This document shows, piece by piece, positions 1 to 5,016 of a stretch of 5,028 nucleotides of DNA. Numbering within the stretch: the stretch's first letter is position 1; the number at the start of each line of letters is the position of its first letter. The position numbers and the translations under genes were made by a program. A model generated the notes under the pieces. It had not been told where the DNA came from, ran no database searches, and was given only the letters and a program-made list of their open reading frames with translations. Source of the stretch: an uncultured Alphaproteobacteria bacterium (GTDB lineage Bacteria; Pseudomonadota; Alphaproteobacteria; Rhizobiales; Rhizobiaceae); the NCBI GenBank assembly GCA_929200335.1, contig CAKMZG010000132.1:2057-7084 (forward strand), read 5' to 3'.

Positions 1-1076
1 AATGCAGCCTTATCATGATGATGGGGCACATAACCAGCCTCAAAATGAACCTCCGCAACGCGCATATAATCACGGGTGATAAAGCCGTATAGAATTTCTG
101 CTAAAAAGCGGCGTTCTTTCGCGCCAAGCCTGCCAACAATACCAAAATCAACAGCCACAATATCGCCTTGCTCATCTACAAATAGATTACCAGGATGCAT
201 ATCAGCATGGAAAAAACCATCACGAAGCGCATGACGCAAAAACGACTGCATTAAATTTTCAGCCAAGTGCTTCCTATCATGGCCAGCCTCATCAAGAGCG
301 GCCAGATCACTCATCTTAACGCCATCAATCCATTCCATGGTTAGGCAATCACGGCTTGAGCGCTGCCAATCCACCTTTGGCACCCGAAACCCCGCATCGT
401 CTTTGGTATTTTCTGCCATCTCCGATAGGGCTGCCGCCTCAAAGCGCAAATCCATCTCTTGTTTGGCAGATTGCGCCAATACATCAACGATCGCCACTGG
501 CTTTAAACGCGCAGAAGCAGATGACCAGCGCTCAGCTTTTCGCGCTAGAGTATAATAAGCATCTAAATCTGCATTAAATTGCTCACGAACACCCGGGCGA
601 ATAACTTTAATCGCAGCTTTTGCGCTATCCAAATCCGTTACACCCACAAGCTCAGCAGAATGCACCTGTGCAATTGAAGCAGCGGCGATGGAGGCTGAGA
701 TATTATCAAAAAAGAAATCTAACGGCTTACCAAGAGTTTCTTCAATGGTTGATATGGCTTCATCTTGGGGAAATGGTGCAACTTGATCTTGCAGACTTTC
801 CAAATCGCGTGCAATTGCCCCCCCCACTATATCGGGGCGCGTGGCCATTAATTGCCCAAGTTTTACCCATGTAGGCCCTAAGCGGTGCAAAGCTTTGGAA
901 AGTTTTTCTGAACGCTCTACAGTTCTATGACGGCGGCGCGATATAACATCACCAACTTTTTGCGCCAACCGAATGGGGGCAGGCGCACCCTCACGGGGCA
1001 GGCTTGAGACTACACCCTCTCGCATCAAAACATATCCCGCGCGGGCAAATTTAATAAAAGCTGATAATTGTGACAT
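1..1076 (-). CDS. ubiB: UbiB/ABC1 (ADCK-like) atypical kinase for ubiquinone biosynthesis, 3'-truncated by window edge
   Basis: This is a membrane-associated ABC1-family protein with atypical kinase/ATPase activity, needed for aerobic ubiquinone (coenzyme Q) synthesis. I translated the minus strand by hand: 358 codons are open without interruption, and the C-terminal part (the family is usually about 500 residues, ending in membrane helices) lies off the left edge. The visible motifs are all family hallmarks: KxGQ at residues 72-75 followed by ATRPD, the Ala-rich nucleotide loop AAASIAQVH at 131-139, the invariant lysine K157 in AIKVIRPGV, ExD at 207-209, the catalytic loop HADMHPGN at 290-297 and the metal-binding DFG at 310-312. 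The start is the ATG at 1076. In-frame TGA and TAA codons lie directly upstream, and a GGAA stretch sits 6 nt before the ATG. A run of eight G (818-825) falls inside the gene without breaking the frame. ubiE, its frequent neighbour, is not directly upstream here. Confidence 0.96.
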   Translation of the reverse strand, partial: MSQLSAFIKFARAGYVLMREGVVSSLPREGAPAPIRLAQKVGDVISRRRHRTVERSEKLSKALHRLGPTWVKLGQLMATRPDIVGGAIARDLESLQDQVAPFPQDEAISTIEETLGKPLDFFFDNISASIAAASIAQVHSAELVGVTDLDSAKAAIKVIRPGVREQFNADLDAYYTLARKAERWSSASARLKPVAIVDVLAQSAKQEMDLRFEAAALSEMAENTKDDAGFRVPKVDWQRSSRDCLTMEWIDGVKMSDLAALDEAGHDRKHLAENLMQSFLRHALRDGFFHADMHPGNLFVDEQGDIVAVDFGIVGRLGAKERRFLAEILYGFITRDYMRVAEVHFEAGYVPHHHDKAA

Positions 1077-1120
1077 TCATTATTCCATGACTTTATTTGT
1101 TGCGCTTATGGCATAATTTT

Positions 1121-1156
1121 TTTACCTCCGCCATAGCCATATTGGCATATGGTAAA
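1121..1156. repeat. Nested inverted repeat in the divergent ubiB / small-gene intergenic region
   Basis: CCATA (1131-1135) and GCCA (1136-1139) pair with TGGC (1143-1146) and TATGG (1148-1152) around a TAT loop, leaving A1147 as a one-base bulge. An alternative outer pairing of TTTACC (1121-1126) with GGTAAA (1151-1156) competes with the CCATA/TATGG arm. A T run (1117-1123) lies on the wrong side for an intrinsic terminator of plus-strand transcription, and on the minus strand it becomes an A run. The dyad is therefore more likely an operator or a leader structure for ubiB. No protein or ligand can be assigned. Confidence 0.45.
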
Positions 1157-1163
1157 TATACCA
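1155..1163 (-). promoter_or_regulatory. Candidate extended -10 for ubiB
   Basis: Read on the minus strand this is TGG followed by TATATT, which matches an extended -10 element (TGn plus a 5/6 match to TATAAT). It would start transcription near 1148 and give ubiB a leader of roughly 70 nt. No good -35 hexamer stands at the usual distance, which is acceptable for an extended -10 but leaves the call weak. The same bases form a small dyad, TGGTA/TACCA, with an AATA loop. Confidence 0.3.
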
Positions 1164-1191
1164 CGACGGTTTTAAACATTCTTTATAGACC

Positions 1192-1220
1192 TTGCATTCG
1201 CTTAAATTGGGAACTAACAT
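1192..1220 (+). promoter_or_regulatory. Possible promoter of the small secreted-protein gene
   Basis: TTGCAT (1192-1197) and TAACAT (1215-1220) are separated by exactly 17 bp. They match the sigma-70 consensus at 3/6 and 4/6 positions. Transcription would begin near 1227, just ahead of the GGGA ribosome-binding site and the ATG at 1240. The match is weak and the implied leader very short, so this is only a candidate. Confidence 0.25.
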
Positions 1221-1229
1221 AGTGTTTTT

Positions 1230-1233
1230 GGGA
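1230..1233 (+). promoter_or_regulatory. Ribosome-binding site that sets the start at 1240
   Basis: GGGA lies 6 nt before the ATG at 1240. The same frame stays open back to a TTG at 1192, but starting there would add 16 residues in front of what is otherwise a textbook signal peptide. The ATG at 1240 is therefore preferred. Confidence 0.6.
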
Positions 1234-1239
1234 TTAATC

Positions 1240-1503
1240 ATGAAGTTTTCAAAATTTTTAGTTGCTGCTACCACCTTTTTTATTGCCTCATCTATTACTT
1301 TGCCTAGCGCACAGGCTGAAGTTAAATTTGGCAAAGGCGTGCGCATTGGCGGCCATGATGTTTCAGGACAAACCTATAATAAAAAGAAACGCGGCAAATT
1401 TTACATTTATAAGAAGAAGCCTAAGAAAGCTGGTTGTTACTGGCAGAAAAACAAAGATGGCAGTCGCACTAAAATCTGCCACTTGAAGCGCAAAACGAAG
1501 TAA
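1240..1503 (+). CDS. Small secreted, strongly cationic protein of unknown function
   Basis: The product is 87 residues, and I do not recognise the family. Residues 1-26 form a clear Sec signal peptide: a short Lys-containing N-region (MKFSK), a hydrophobic core around residues 6-21 and an A-Q-A cleavage motif at 24-26, so export to the periplasm or beyond is likely. The predicted mature part of 61 residues contains 21 Lys/Arg against only three acidic residues, with KKKR at 48-51 and KKKPKK at 58-63. Its two cysteines (C66 and C80) could form a disulfide after export. The C-terminal stretch G65-C-Y-W ... D73-G-S-R-T-K-I-C-H looks like a compact conserved motif rather than random low-complexity sequence. 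The gene is divergent from ubiB and 239 bp ahead of typA, so it is probably transcribed alone. Possible roles include envelope or nucleic-acid binding through charge, but nothing in the sequence proves one. Confidence 0.8.
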   Translation: MKFSKFLVAATTFFIASSITLPSAQAEVKFGKGVRIGGHDVSGQTYNKKKRGKFYIYKKKPKKAGCYWQKNKDGSRTKICHLKRKTK

Positions 1504-1509
1504 AAGCCC

Positions 1510-1553
1510 ATTGCATCACAACTAAGATGCTCATATGAGGGCAGTTGTGCAAT
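1510..1553. repeat. Imperfect hairpin after the small gene, possibly a weak terminator
   Basis: ATTGC (1510-1514) and ACAACT (1518-1523) pair with AGTTGT (1543-1548) and GCAAT (1549-1553), with a three-base bulge on the left arm. The loop contains a second perfect palindrome, CTCATATGAG (1530-1539). The hairpin begins 6 nt after the stop codon, where a terminator would be expected, but no T run follows it, so intrinsic termination is doubtful. The rest of the gap to typA shows a small CGGCTA/TAGCCG dyad (1629-1634 with 1647-1652) and a TATACT box (1572-1577) without a convincing -35. Confidence 0.35.
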
Positions 1554-1742
1554 ATTAGGGCAATTATTACATATACTACACATTTACCCCTTTCTTTTAT
1601 GGTTAAAACGCGTTATGACGCACCCAAACGGCTATGGAAAACCCTCTAGCCGATGAGATTAATTAAATCGCGCCAGACCATATTTTTATAGTAATAAGAT
1701 GAATATGCGAGTTTAGCGCCTTTCACAAAAACGAGAATATTC

Positions 1743-3560
1743 ATGACATTGCGTAATATCGCCATTATCGCCCACGTTGACCATGGGAAAACAACTCTTA
1801 TTGATACATTGCTACAACAATCTGGTACTTTTCGTGAGAACCAACAAGTTGACGAACGCGCAATGGACAGCAACGATCTTGAAAAAGAGCGCGGCATTAC
1901 CATTCTGGCCAAAGTGACCTCCATTAATTGGAAAGGTAACCGCATCAACATCGTGGATACCCCAGGCCACGCCGACTTTGGCGGTGAAGTTGAACGTATC
2001 CTAAACATGGTGGATGGCGTGATCATTCTTGTAGATGCTGCTGAAGGCCCAATGCCTCAAACTAAGTTTGTTTTGCAAAAAGCCTTAAAAATTGGCTTAA
2101 AACCAATCGTTGCCATCAATAAAATTGATAAATCAGACAGCCGCCCTGATTGGGTATTGGATGAAGTATTTGATCTGTTTGCTTCCCTTGATGCGAATGA
2201 AGAGCAATTAGATTTCCACACACTTTATGGTTCAGCTAAACAGGGCTGGATGGCAACAGAACCAGAAGGCCCAATGGATAATATGGCGCCTTTGCTTGAT
2301 CTTGTTATGGAGCATGTCGATGAGCCACCTGTACAAGAGGGTTCATTTCAAATGTTAGCTACAACCATTGAATCAAACCCATTCCTTGGCCGTATCCTAA
2401 CAGGCCGCATTTCTTCAGGTGAGGTTAAAGTTAACCAACCTATCCATGCTATTAACCAACAGGGTGAAGTTGTAGAAACTGGTCGTCTTACTCAAATCTT
2501 ATCTTTTGAAGGTTTAGAGCGTACACCTGTTGACACAGCAAAAGCTGGTGATATCGTCTCAATCGCTGGCCTTACAAAGGCTACCGTTGCTGACACATTA
2601 TCTGCAACAGACCGCAAAGATTTCATTGAAGCGCAACCAATTGACCCACCAACTCTATCTATGACTTTCCGCGTTAACAATGGCCCATTGGCTGGCCGTG
2701 AAGGCGATAAGGTACAAAGTCGCGTGATCCGTGATCGCTTGCTAAAAGAAGCTGAGGGCAATGTTGCTTTGAAAATTTCTGAAGGTGAAGATCGCGATTC
2801 ATTCGTTGTTGCAGGCCGTGGTGAATTGCAATTAGCAATTCTGATTGAAACCATGCGCCGTGAAGGATTTGAATTTACCGTTGGCCGTCCAAATGTCTTG
2901 ATGCAACAAGCCGAAAATGGTGAAAAGCTTGAACCTATCGAGGAAGCGATTATCGATGTGGACGAAGAATTTTCTGGTGCCGTTGTTCAAAAACTAACCG
3001 AACGCCGCGCTGAATTGGTAGAAATGAAACCATCTGGCGGTGATCGCACACGCCTTGTATTTCACGCGCCTACTCGTGGCTTAATCGGTTATTTATCTGA
3101 ACTTTTGTCTGATACACGAGGCACAGCAATTTTTAACCGTACTTTCCTTGAGTATCAACCTTACCGTGGCACTGTTCCAATGCGCCATACCGGTGTTCTA
3201 ATATCAAATGGTGATGGCGAGGCTGTTGGCTATGCGCTATTCCACCTTGAAGACCGTGGCCCAATGATGGTCTCACCCGGTGAGAAAGTGTATGTGGGCA
3301 TGATTGTCGGTGAACATACCAAAGGCAATGATTTGGAAGTTAATGTGATTAAAGGCAAGGCACACTCTAACGTGCGTTCATCTGGTAAAGATGAGGCTAT
3401 ACGCCTTACAACTCCGCTAAAAATCACCTTAGAAAAAGCGCTTTCATATATTGCCGAAGATGAATTGGTTGAAGTGACGCCTAAATCGATTCGTATGCGC
3501 AAGGCTGTTCTTGATCCGAACGATCGTAAAAAGGCCATGCGAGCTGCTCAAGCTGGCTAA
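1743..3560 (+). CDS. typA: Translational GTPase TypA/BipA
   Basis: The product is 605 residues, the normal full length for TypA/BipA, a ribosome-binding GTPase of the EF-G/LepA superfamily. In other bacteria it is linked to ribosome assembly at low temperature, stress survival and virulence-related regulation. All G-domain motifs are present: AHVDHGKTT at 10-18 (P-loop), RGITI at 50-54 (switch I), DTPGH at 72-76 (switch II), NKID at 126-129 (guanine specificity) and SAK at 164-166. A beta-barrel domain II follows (about 200-290), then an EF-G III-like domain (about 305-395, with GRGELQLAILIE) and an EF-G V-like domain (about 398-480, with PTRGLIGY). The TypA-specific C-terminal domain runs to the end and includes the ELVEVTPKSIRMRK signature. 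GAGAA, 5 nt before the ATG, supports this start. The gene stands alone on its 5' side (239 bp gap). Ile codons are almost all ATC/ATT. Confidence 0.98.
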   Translation: MTLRNIAIIAHVDHGKTTLIDTLLQQSGTFRENQQVDERAMDSNDLEKERGITILAKVTSINWKGNRINIVDTPGHADFGGEVERILNMVDGVIILVDAAEGPMPQTKFVLQKALKIGLKPIVAINKIDKSDSRPDWVLDEVFDLFASLDANEEQLDFHTLYGSAKQGWMATEPEGPMDNMAPLLDLVMEHVDEPPVQEGSFQMLATTIESNPFLGRILTGRISSGEVKVNQPIHAINQQGEVVETGRLTQILSFEGLERTPVDTAKAGDIVSIAGLTKATVADTLSATDRKDFIEAQPIDPPTLSMTFRVNNGPLAGREGDKVQSRVIRDRLLKEAEGNVALKISEGEDRDSFVVAGRGELQLAILIETMRREGFEFTVGRPNVLMQQAENGEKLEPIEEAIIDVDEEFSGAVVQKLTERRAELVEMKPSGGDRTRLVFHAPTRGLIGYLSELLSDTRGTAIFNRTFLEYQPYRGTVPMRHTGVLISNGDGEAVGYALFHLEDRGPMMVSPGEKVYVGMIVGEHTKGNDLEVNVIKGKAHSNVRSSGKDEAIRLTTPLKITLEKALSYIAEDELVEVTPKSIRMRKAVLDPNDRKKAMRAAQAG

Positions 3561-3601
3561 GCTAAGCAAAATAAGACAAACATATAAAAGTTAGATTTTT
3601 A

Positions 3602-3607
3602 TATAAT
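3602..3607 (+). promoter_or_regulatory. Consensus -10 box upstream of the GNAT gene
   Basis: This is a perfect TATAAT, 90 bp before the GNAT start codon and directly followed by a 16-bp palindrome (3609-3624) that would cover the transcription start. No acceptable -35 hexamer is found 16-18 bp upstream, and no TGn extension precedes it. In such AT-rich spacer DNA a chance TATAAT is quite possible, so the promoter call stays tentative. Confidence 0.3.
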
Positions 3608-3608
3608 T

Positions 3609-3624
3609 TTAGACTTAAGTCTAA
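3609..3624. promoter_or_regulatory. Perfect 16-bp palindrome, operator-like
   Basis: The sequence TTAGACTTAAGTCTAA is its own reverse complement with no spacer. The half-site TTAGACTT recurs exactly at 3641-3648, and a 7/8 match (TTAGATTT) lies at 3591-3598, giving four related half-sites within 58 bp. The palindrome begins 2 bp after a TATAAT box, a common place for a repressor operator. No cognate regulator is visible in the window. The right half also forms the left base of the 3617-3648 hairpin. Confidence 0.45.
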
Positions 3625-3648
3625 CTGCAAAATCTTGCAGTTAGACTT
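3617..3648 (+). terminator. 14-bp perfect hairpin between typA and the GNAT gene, possible typA terminator
   Basis: AAGTCTAACTGCAA (3617-3630) pairs perfectly with TTGCAGTTAGACTT (3635-3648) around the four-base loop AATC. It lies 56 bp after the typA stop, where a terminator would be expected. The bases after the stem (TTAGTTGTG) are only partly T-rich and the stem is AT-rich, so it may terminate weakly, protect the typA mRNA 3' end, or act as a leader structure for the GNAT gene. The hairpin is certain as a sequence feature; its function is inferred. Confidence 0.5.
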
Positions 3649-3685
3649 TAGTTGTGATCTAGTGTTTCTTGGAAGTACCGCTTCT

Positions 3686-3691
3686 AGGGAG
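3686..3691 (+). promoter_or_regulatory. Ribosome-binding site that sets the GNAT start at 3698
   Basis: AGGGAG lies 6 nt before the ATG at 3698, a strong Shine-Dalgarno at good spacing. The frame stays open back to a TTG at 3635, but that codon lies inside the right arm of the 3617-3648 hairpin and has no Shine-Dalgarno, so the upstream start is rejected. Confidence 0.75.
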
Positions 3692-3697
3692 TTAAAG

Positions 3698-4198
3698 ATG
3701 AAAACAAATACAATACGCATGGCCATACGTCACGATGCTGCGAGCATTTCACGTACATTTAAATTATCATTTAGACATGCTTATACAGGCATCATCCCAT
3801 ACGAGACGCTCAATCAAATTATTGAGCAACGCAGCCCTTTTTGGTGGCAAAATTATATAGAAAATCATTCAAACATTTGGGCTATTGAGGACAACAGCAT
3901 TGTTGCTGGCTATATATCATTTGGACCAAATCGTCATGAGACTTTTGCCAATGATGCAGAAATTTATGGCATTTATATTCGCCCAGAATACCAAGGCAAT
4001 GGCTTTGGTAAAAAACTCTTTGAAACCAGTGTGCGCGAACTAAATAGAGTGAAATTGCGTGGCAAGCTCACATGGGTAATCGAAGAAAACCAACAAGCAA
4101 TTGATTTTTTCATAGCCATGGGCGGATATATTTGTGGTGATAGCTCCAGCCTTCACGAAGGTACAAGCCTGAAAAAGATTGCAATTTGTTGGAAATAG
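3698..4198 (+). CDS. GNAT family N-acetyltransferase
   Basis: The product is 166 residues, one GCN5-related acetyltransferase domain that would transfer an acetyl group from acetyl-CoA to an amine on an unknown substrate. The N-terminal segment (FRHAYTGIIP at 25-34) is typical of one GNAT subgroup in which this helix/loop helps shape the acceptor site. Motif A is clear: the strand IYGIYIRPEY (89-98) leads into the acetyl-CoA pyrophosphate loop Q99-G-N-G-F-G104. Motif B is seen as WVIEENQQAIDFFIAMGGY (126-144), with N131 and FF where many members have FY. From memory, similar proteins with a GIIP...WW pattern are common in Hyphomicrobiales, so it may be a conserved neighbour of typA and ppa rather than a recent arrival. 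It uses ATA for 5 of 21 Ile residues, against 2 of about 43 in typA and none of about 20 in ppa. Protein or small-molecule acetylation cannot be distinguished from sequence. Confidence 0.9.
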   Translation: MKTNTIRMAIRHDAASISRTFKLSFRHAYTGIIPYETLNQIIEQRSPFWWQNYIENHSNIWAIEDNSIVAGYISFGPNRHETFANDAEIYGIYIRPEYQGNGFGKKLFETSVRELNRVKLRGKLTWVIEENQQAIDFFIAMGGYICGDSSSLHEGTSLKKIAICWK

Positions 4199-4214
4199 TT
4201 TAATCAAATGCTCA

Positions 4215-4247
4215 AGGTATGAATTCTATAGTTATGCCTATTTTATT
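4215..4247 (+). terminator. Weak hairpin with T-rich tail between the GNAT gene and ppa
   Basis: AGGTAT (4215-4220) pairs with ATGCCT (4234-4239), including one G-T wobble, over a 13-base loop, and ATTTTATT follows directly. The stem is short and the loop long, so termination would be weak at best. Just downstream, GATAAT (4248-4253) is a 5/6 match to a -10 box that could serve ppa, but it has no good -35. Confidence 0.25.
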
Positions 4248-4282
4248 GATAATTCAGTAACTAAATCAAAGTAGGAAATCCC

Positions 4283-4810
4283 ATGCGCATTGATGAAATT
4301 TCAATTGGAAAAAACCCACCCGAAGAAATCAACGTTATCATTGAAGTTCCAGTTGGTGGTGAGCCAATTAAATATGAAATGGATAAAGAGTCTGGCGCTC
4401 TTTTTGTAGACCGTTTTTTATATACCCCAATGGTTTACCCAGGCAACTATGGTTTCGTACCGCACACATTATCAGAAGATAATGACCCTATTGATGTGCT
4501 TGTTTGCAATACCCGCGCAATTATGCCAGGCGCGGTAATGGCCTGTCGTCCAATTGGTGTATTAGTGATGGAAGATGACGGCGGTCAAGATGAAAAAATC
4601 ATCGCTGTACCAGCTGCAAAATTGACCAAACGCTATGACAAAGTAGAAAATTATACAGATCTGCCAGAAATTACGATCCAGCAGATTGAGCATTTTTTTA
4701 CACACTATAAAGATTTAGAGCCTGGCAAATGGGTAAAAATCATTGAATGGAGTGGTGTAGATACTGCTAAAAAGCTTATCACTGAAGCGATTGAGCGTTA
4801 CAACAAGTAA
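4283..4810 (+). CDS. ppa: Inorganic pyrophosphatase, family I
   Basis: This is a soluble cytoplasmic enzyme that hydrolyses pyrophosphate to two phosphates with Mg2+, pulling nucleic-acid, protein and coenzyme synthesis forward. The product is 175 residues, the usual length for the bacterial hexameric form. Aligned by eye with the E. coli enzyme (offset of one), the active-site residues are all present: E21, K30, E32, R44, Y56, the signature D66-N-D68-P-I-D71, then D98, D103, K105, Y142 and K143. There is no CBS or other regulatory domain. AGGAA, 5 nt before the ATG, supports the start. It lies 84 bp after the GNAT gene on the same strand and is followed by a strong terminator, so it ends any shared transcript. 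Codon use matches typA. Nothing unusual is seen. Confidence 0.98.
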   Translation: MRIDEISIGKNPPEEINVIIEVPVGGEPIKYEMDKESGALFVDRFLYTPMVYPGNYGFVPHTLSEDNDPIDVLVCNTRAIMPGAVMACRPIGVLVMEDDGGQDEKIIAVPAAKLTKRYDKVENYTDLPEITIQQIEHFFTHYKDLEPGKWVKIIEWSGVDTAKKLITEAIERYNK

Positions 4811-4832
4811 ACCACAATTTCATATGAATTTG

Positions 4833-4865
4833 AAAGGCACTGAAAGTAATTTCCGTGCCTTTTTT
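4833..4865 (+). terminator. Rho-independent terminator of ppa
   Basis: AAAGGCAC (4833-4840) pairs with GTGCCTTT (4855-4862). After one T/C mismatch the stem continues with GAAA (4842-4845) against TTTC (4850-4853), closing a GTAA loop. A run of six T (4860-4865) follows at the stem base. It begins 22 bp after the ppa stop codon. On the minus strand the stem is followed by TTTC only, so it is mainly a plus-strand terminator. Confidence 0.92.
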
Positions 4866-4874
4866 ATTGTTCTA

Positions 4875-4941
4875 AAGCGCATCACCTATCTATAAATTCA
4901 TAAATGCGCTCTGCCCCTATATTCTAGAGCTTGATGCGCTT
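4875..4941. repeat. AAGCGCATC / GATGCGCTT inverted repeat, first part of the palindrome cluster
   Basis: AAGCGCATC (4875-4883) is the exact reverse complement of GATGCGCTT (4933-4941). A closer partner, ATGCGCT (4904-4910), pairs with AGCGCAT (4876-4882) over 21 bases. AAAGCGC recurs as a direct copy at 4952-4958. Several alternative pairings of one short word suggest a mosaic repeat rather than a single simple hairpin. No gene, start signal or reading frame of note is seen between 4866 and 5028. Confidence 0.5.
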
Positions 4942-4967
4942 ATGTGAATTCAAAGCGCCGCTCTAGA
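4923..4967. repeat. Long imperfect palindrome bounded by TCTAGAGC / GCTCTAGA
   Basis: The outer arms TCTAGAGC (4923-4930) and GCTCTAGA (4960-4967) are perfectly complementary. Inside, GCGCTT (4936-4941) pairs with AAGCGC (4953-4958), with an interior loop of five bases on the left and one on the right and an 11-base terminal loop. This gives 14 base pairs in a 45-base unit. Its size, intergenic place and lack of a T tail are like repetitive extragenic palindromes of alphaproteobacteria, but copy number cannot be judged from one window. Confidence 0.6.
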
Positions 4968-4992
4968 TTCCTCTATTTGTGCGAATAGTTCT

Positions 4993-5016
4993 CGTTTAGG
5001 TGAATCCACCTAAACG
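4993..5016. repeat. Perfect 10-bp hairpin with AATC loop
   Basis: CGTTTAGGTG (4993-5002) pairs perfectly with CACCTAAACG (5007-5016) around the loop AATC. No T run follows on either strand, so it is not a typical intrinsic terminator. It lies 25 bp from the preceding palindrome and is probably part of the same intergenic element. It could also belong to the 3' region of a gene beyond the right edge. Confidence 0.6.

Noticed and set aside
337..874. Three plus-strand open frames (337-555, 356-577, 620-874)
   Set aside because: All lie antisense to the conserved ubiB kinase domain, which reads uninterrupted on the minus strand with every key motif.
1122..1346. Open frame of 74 codons on the minus strand, between ubiB and the small secreted gene
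   Set aside because: It runs antisense through the signal-peptide half of the 1240-1503 gene, has no recognisable domain, and its apparent product is low-quality sequence. It is a shadow of the real gene.
1599..1649. Possible 16-residue peptide (ATG at 1599, TAG at 1647) in the gap before typA
   Set aside because: There is no Shine-Dalgarno before the ATG (the upstream bases are CT-rich), and the length is within chance expectation.
1629..1652. CGGCTA / TAGCCG hairpin upstream of typA considered as a terminator or riboswitch
   Set aside because: The stem is only 6 bp with a 12-base loop and no T run, and I recognise no riboswitch core around it.
1646..2026. Minus-strand open frame of 126 codons over the typA start
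   Set aside because: It is antisense to the typA G domain and shows no family features. The same applies to the minus-strand frames at 2492-2854 and 3230-3538.
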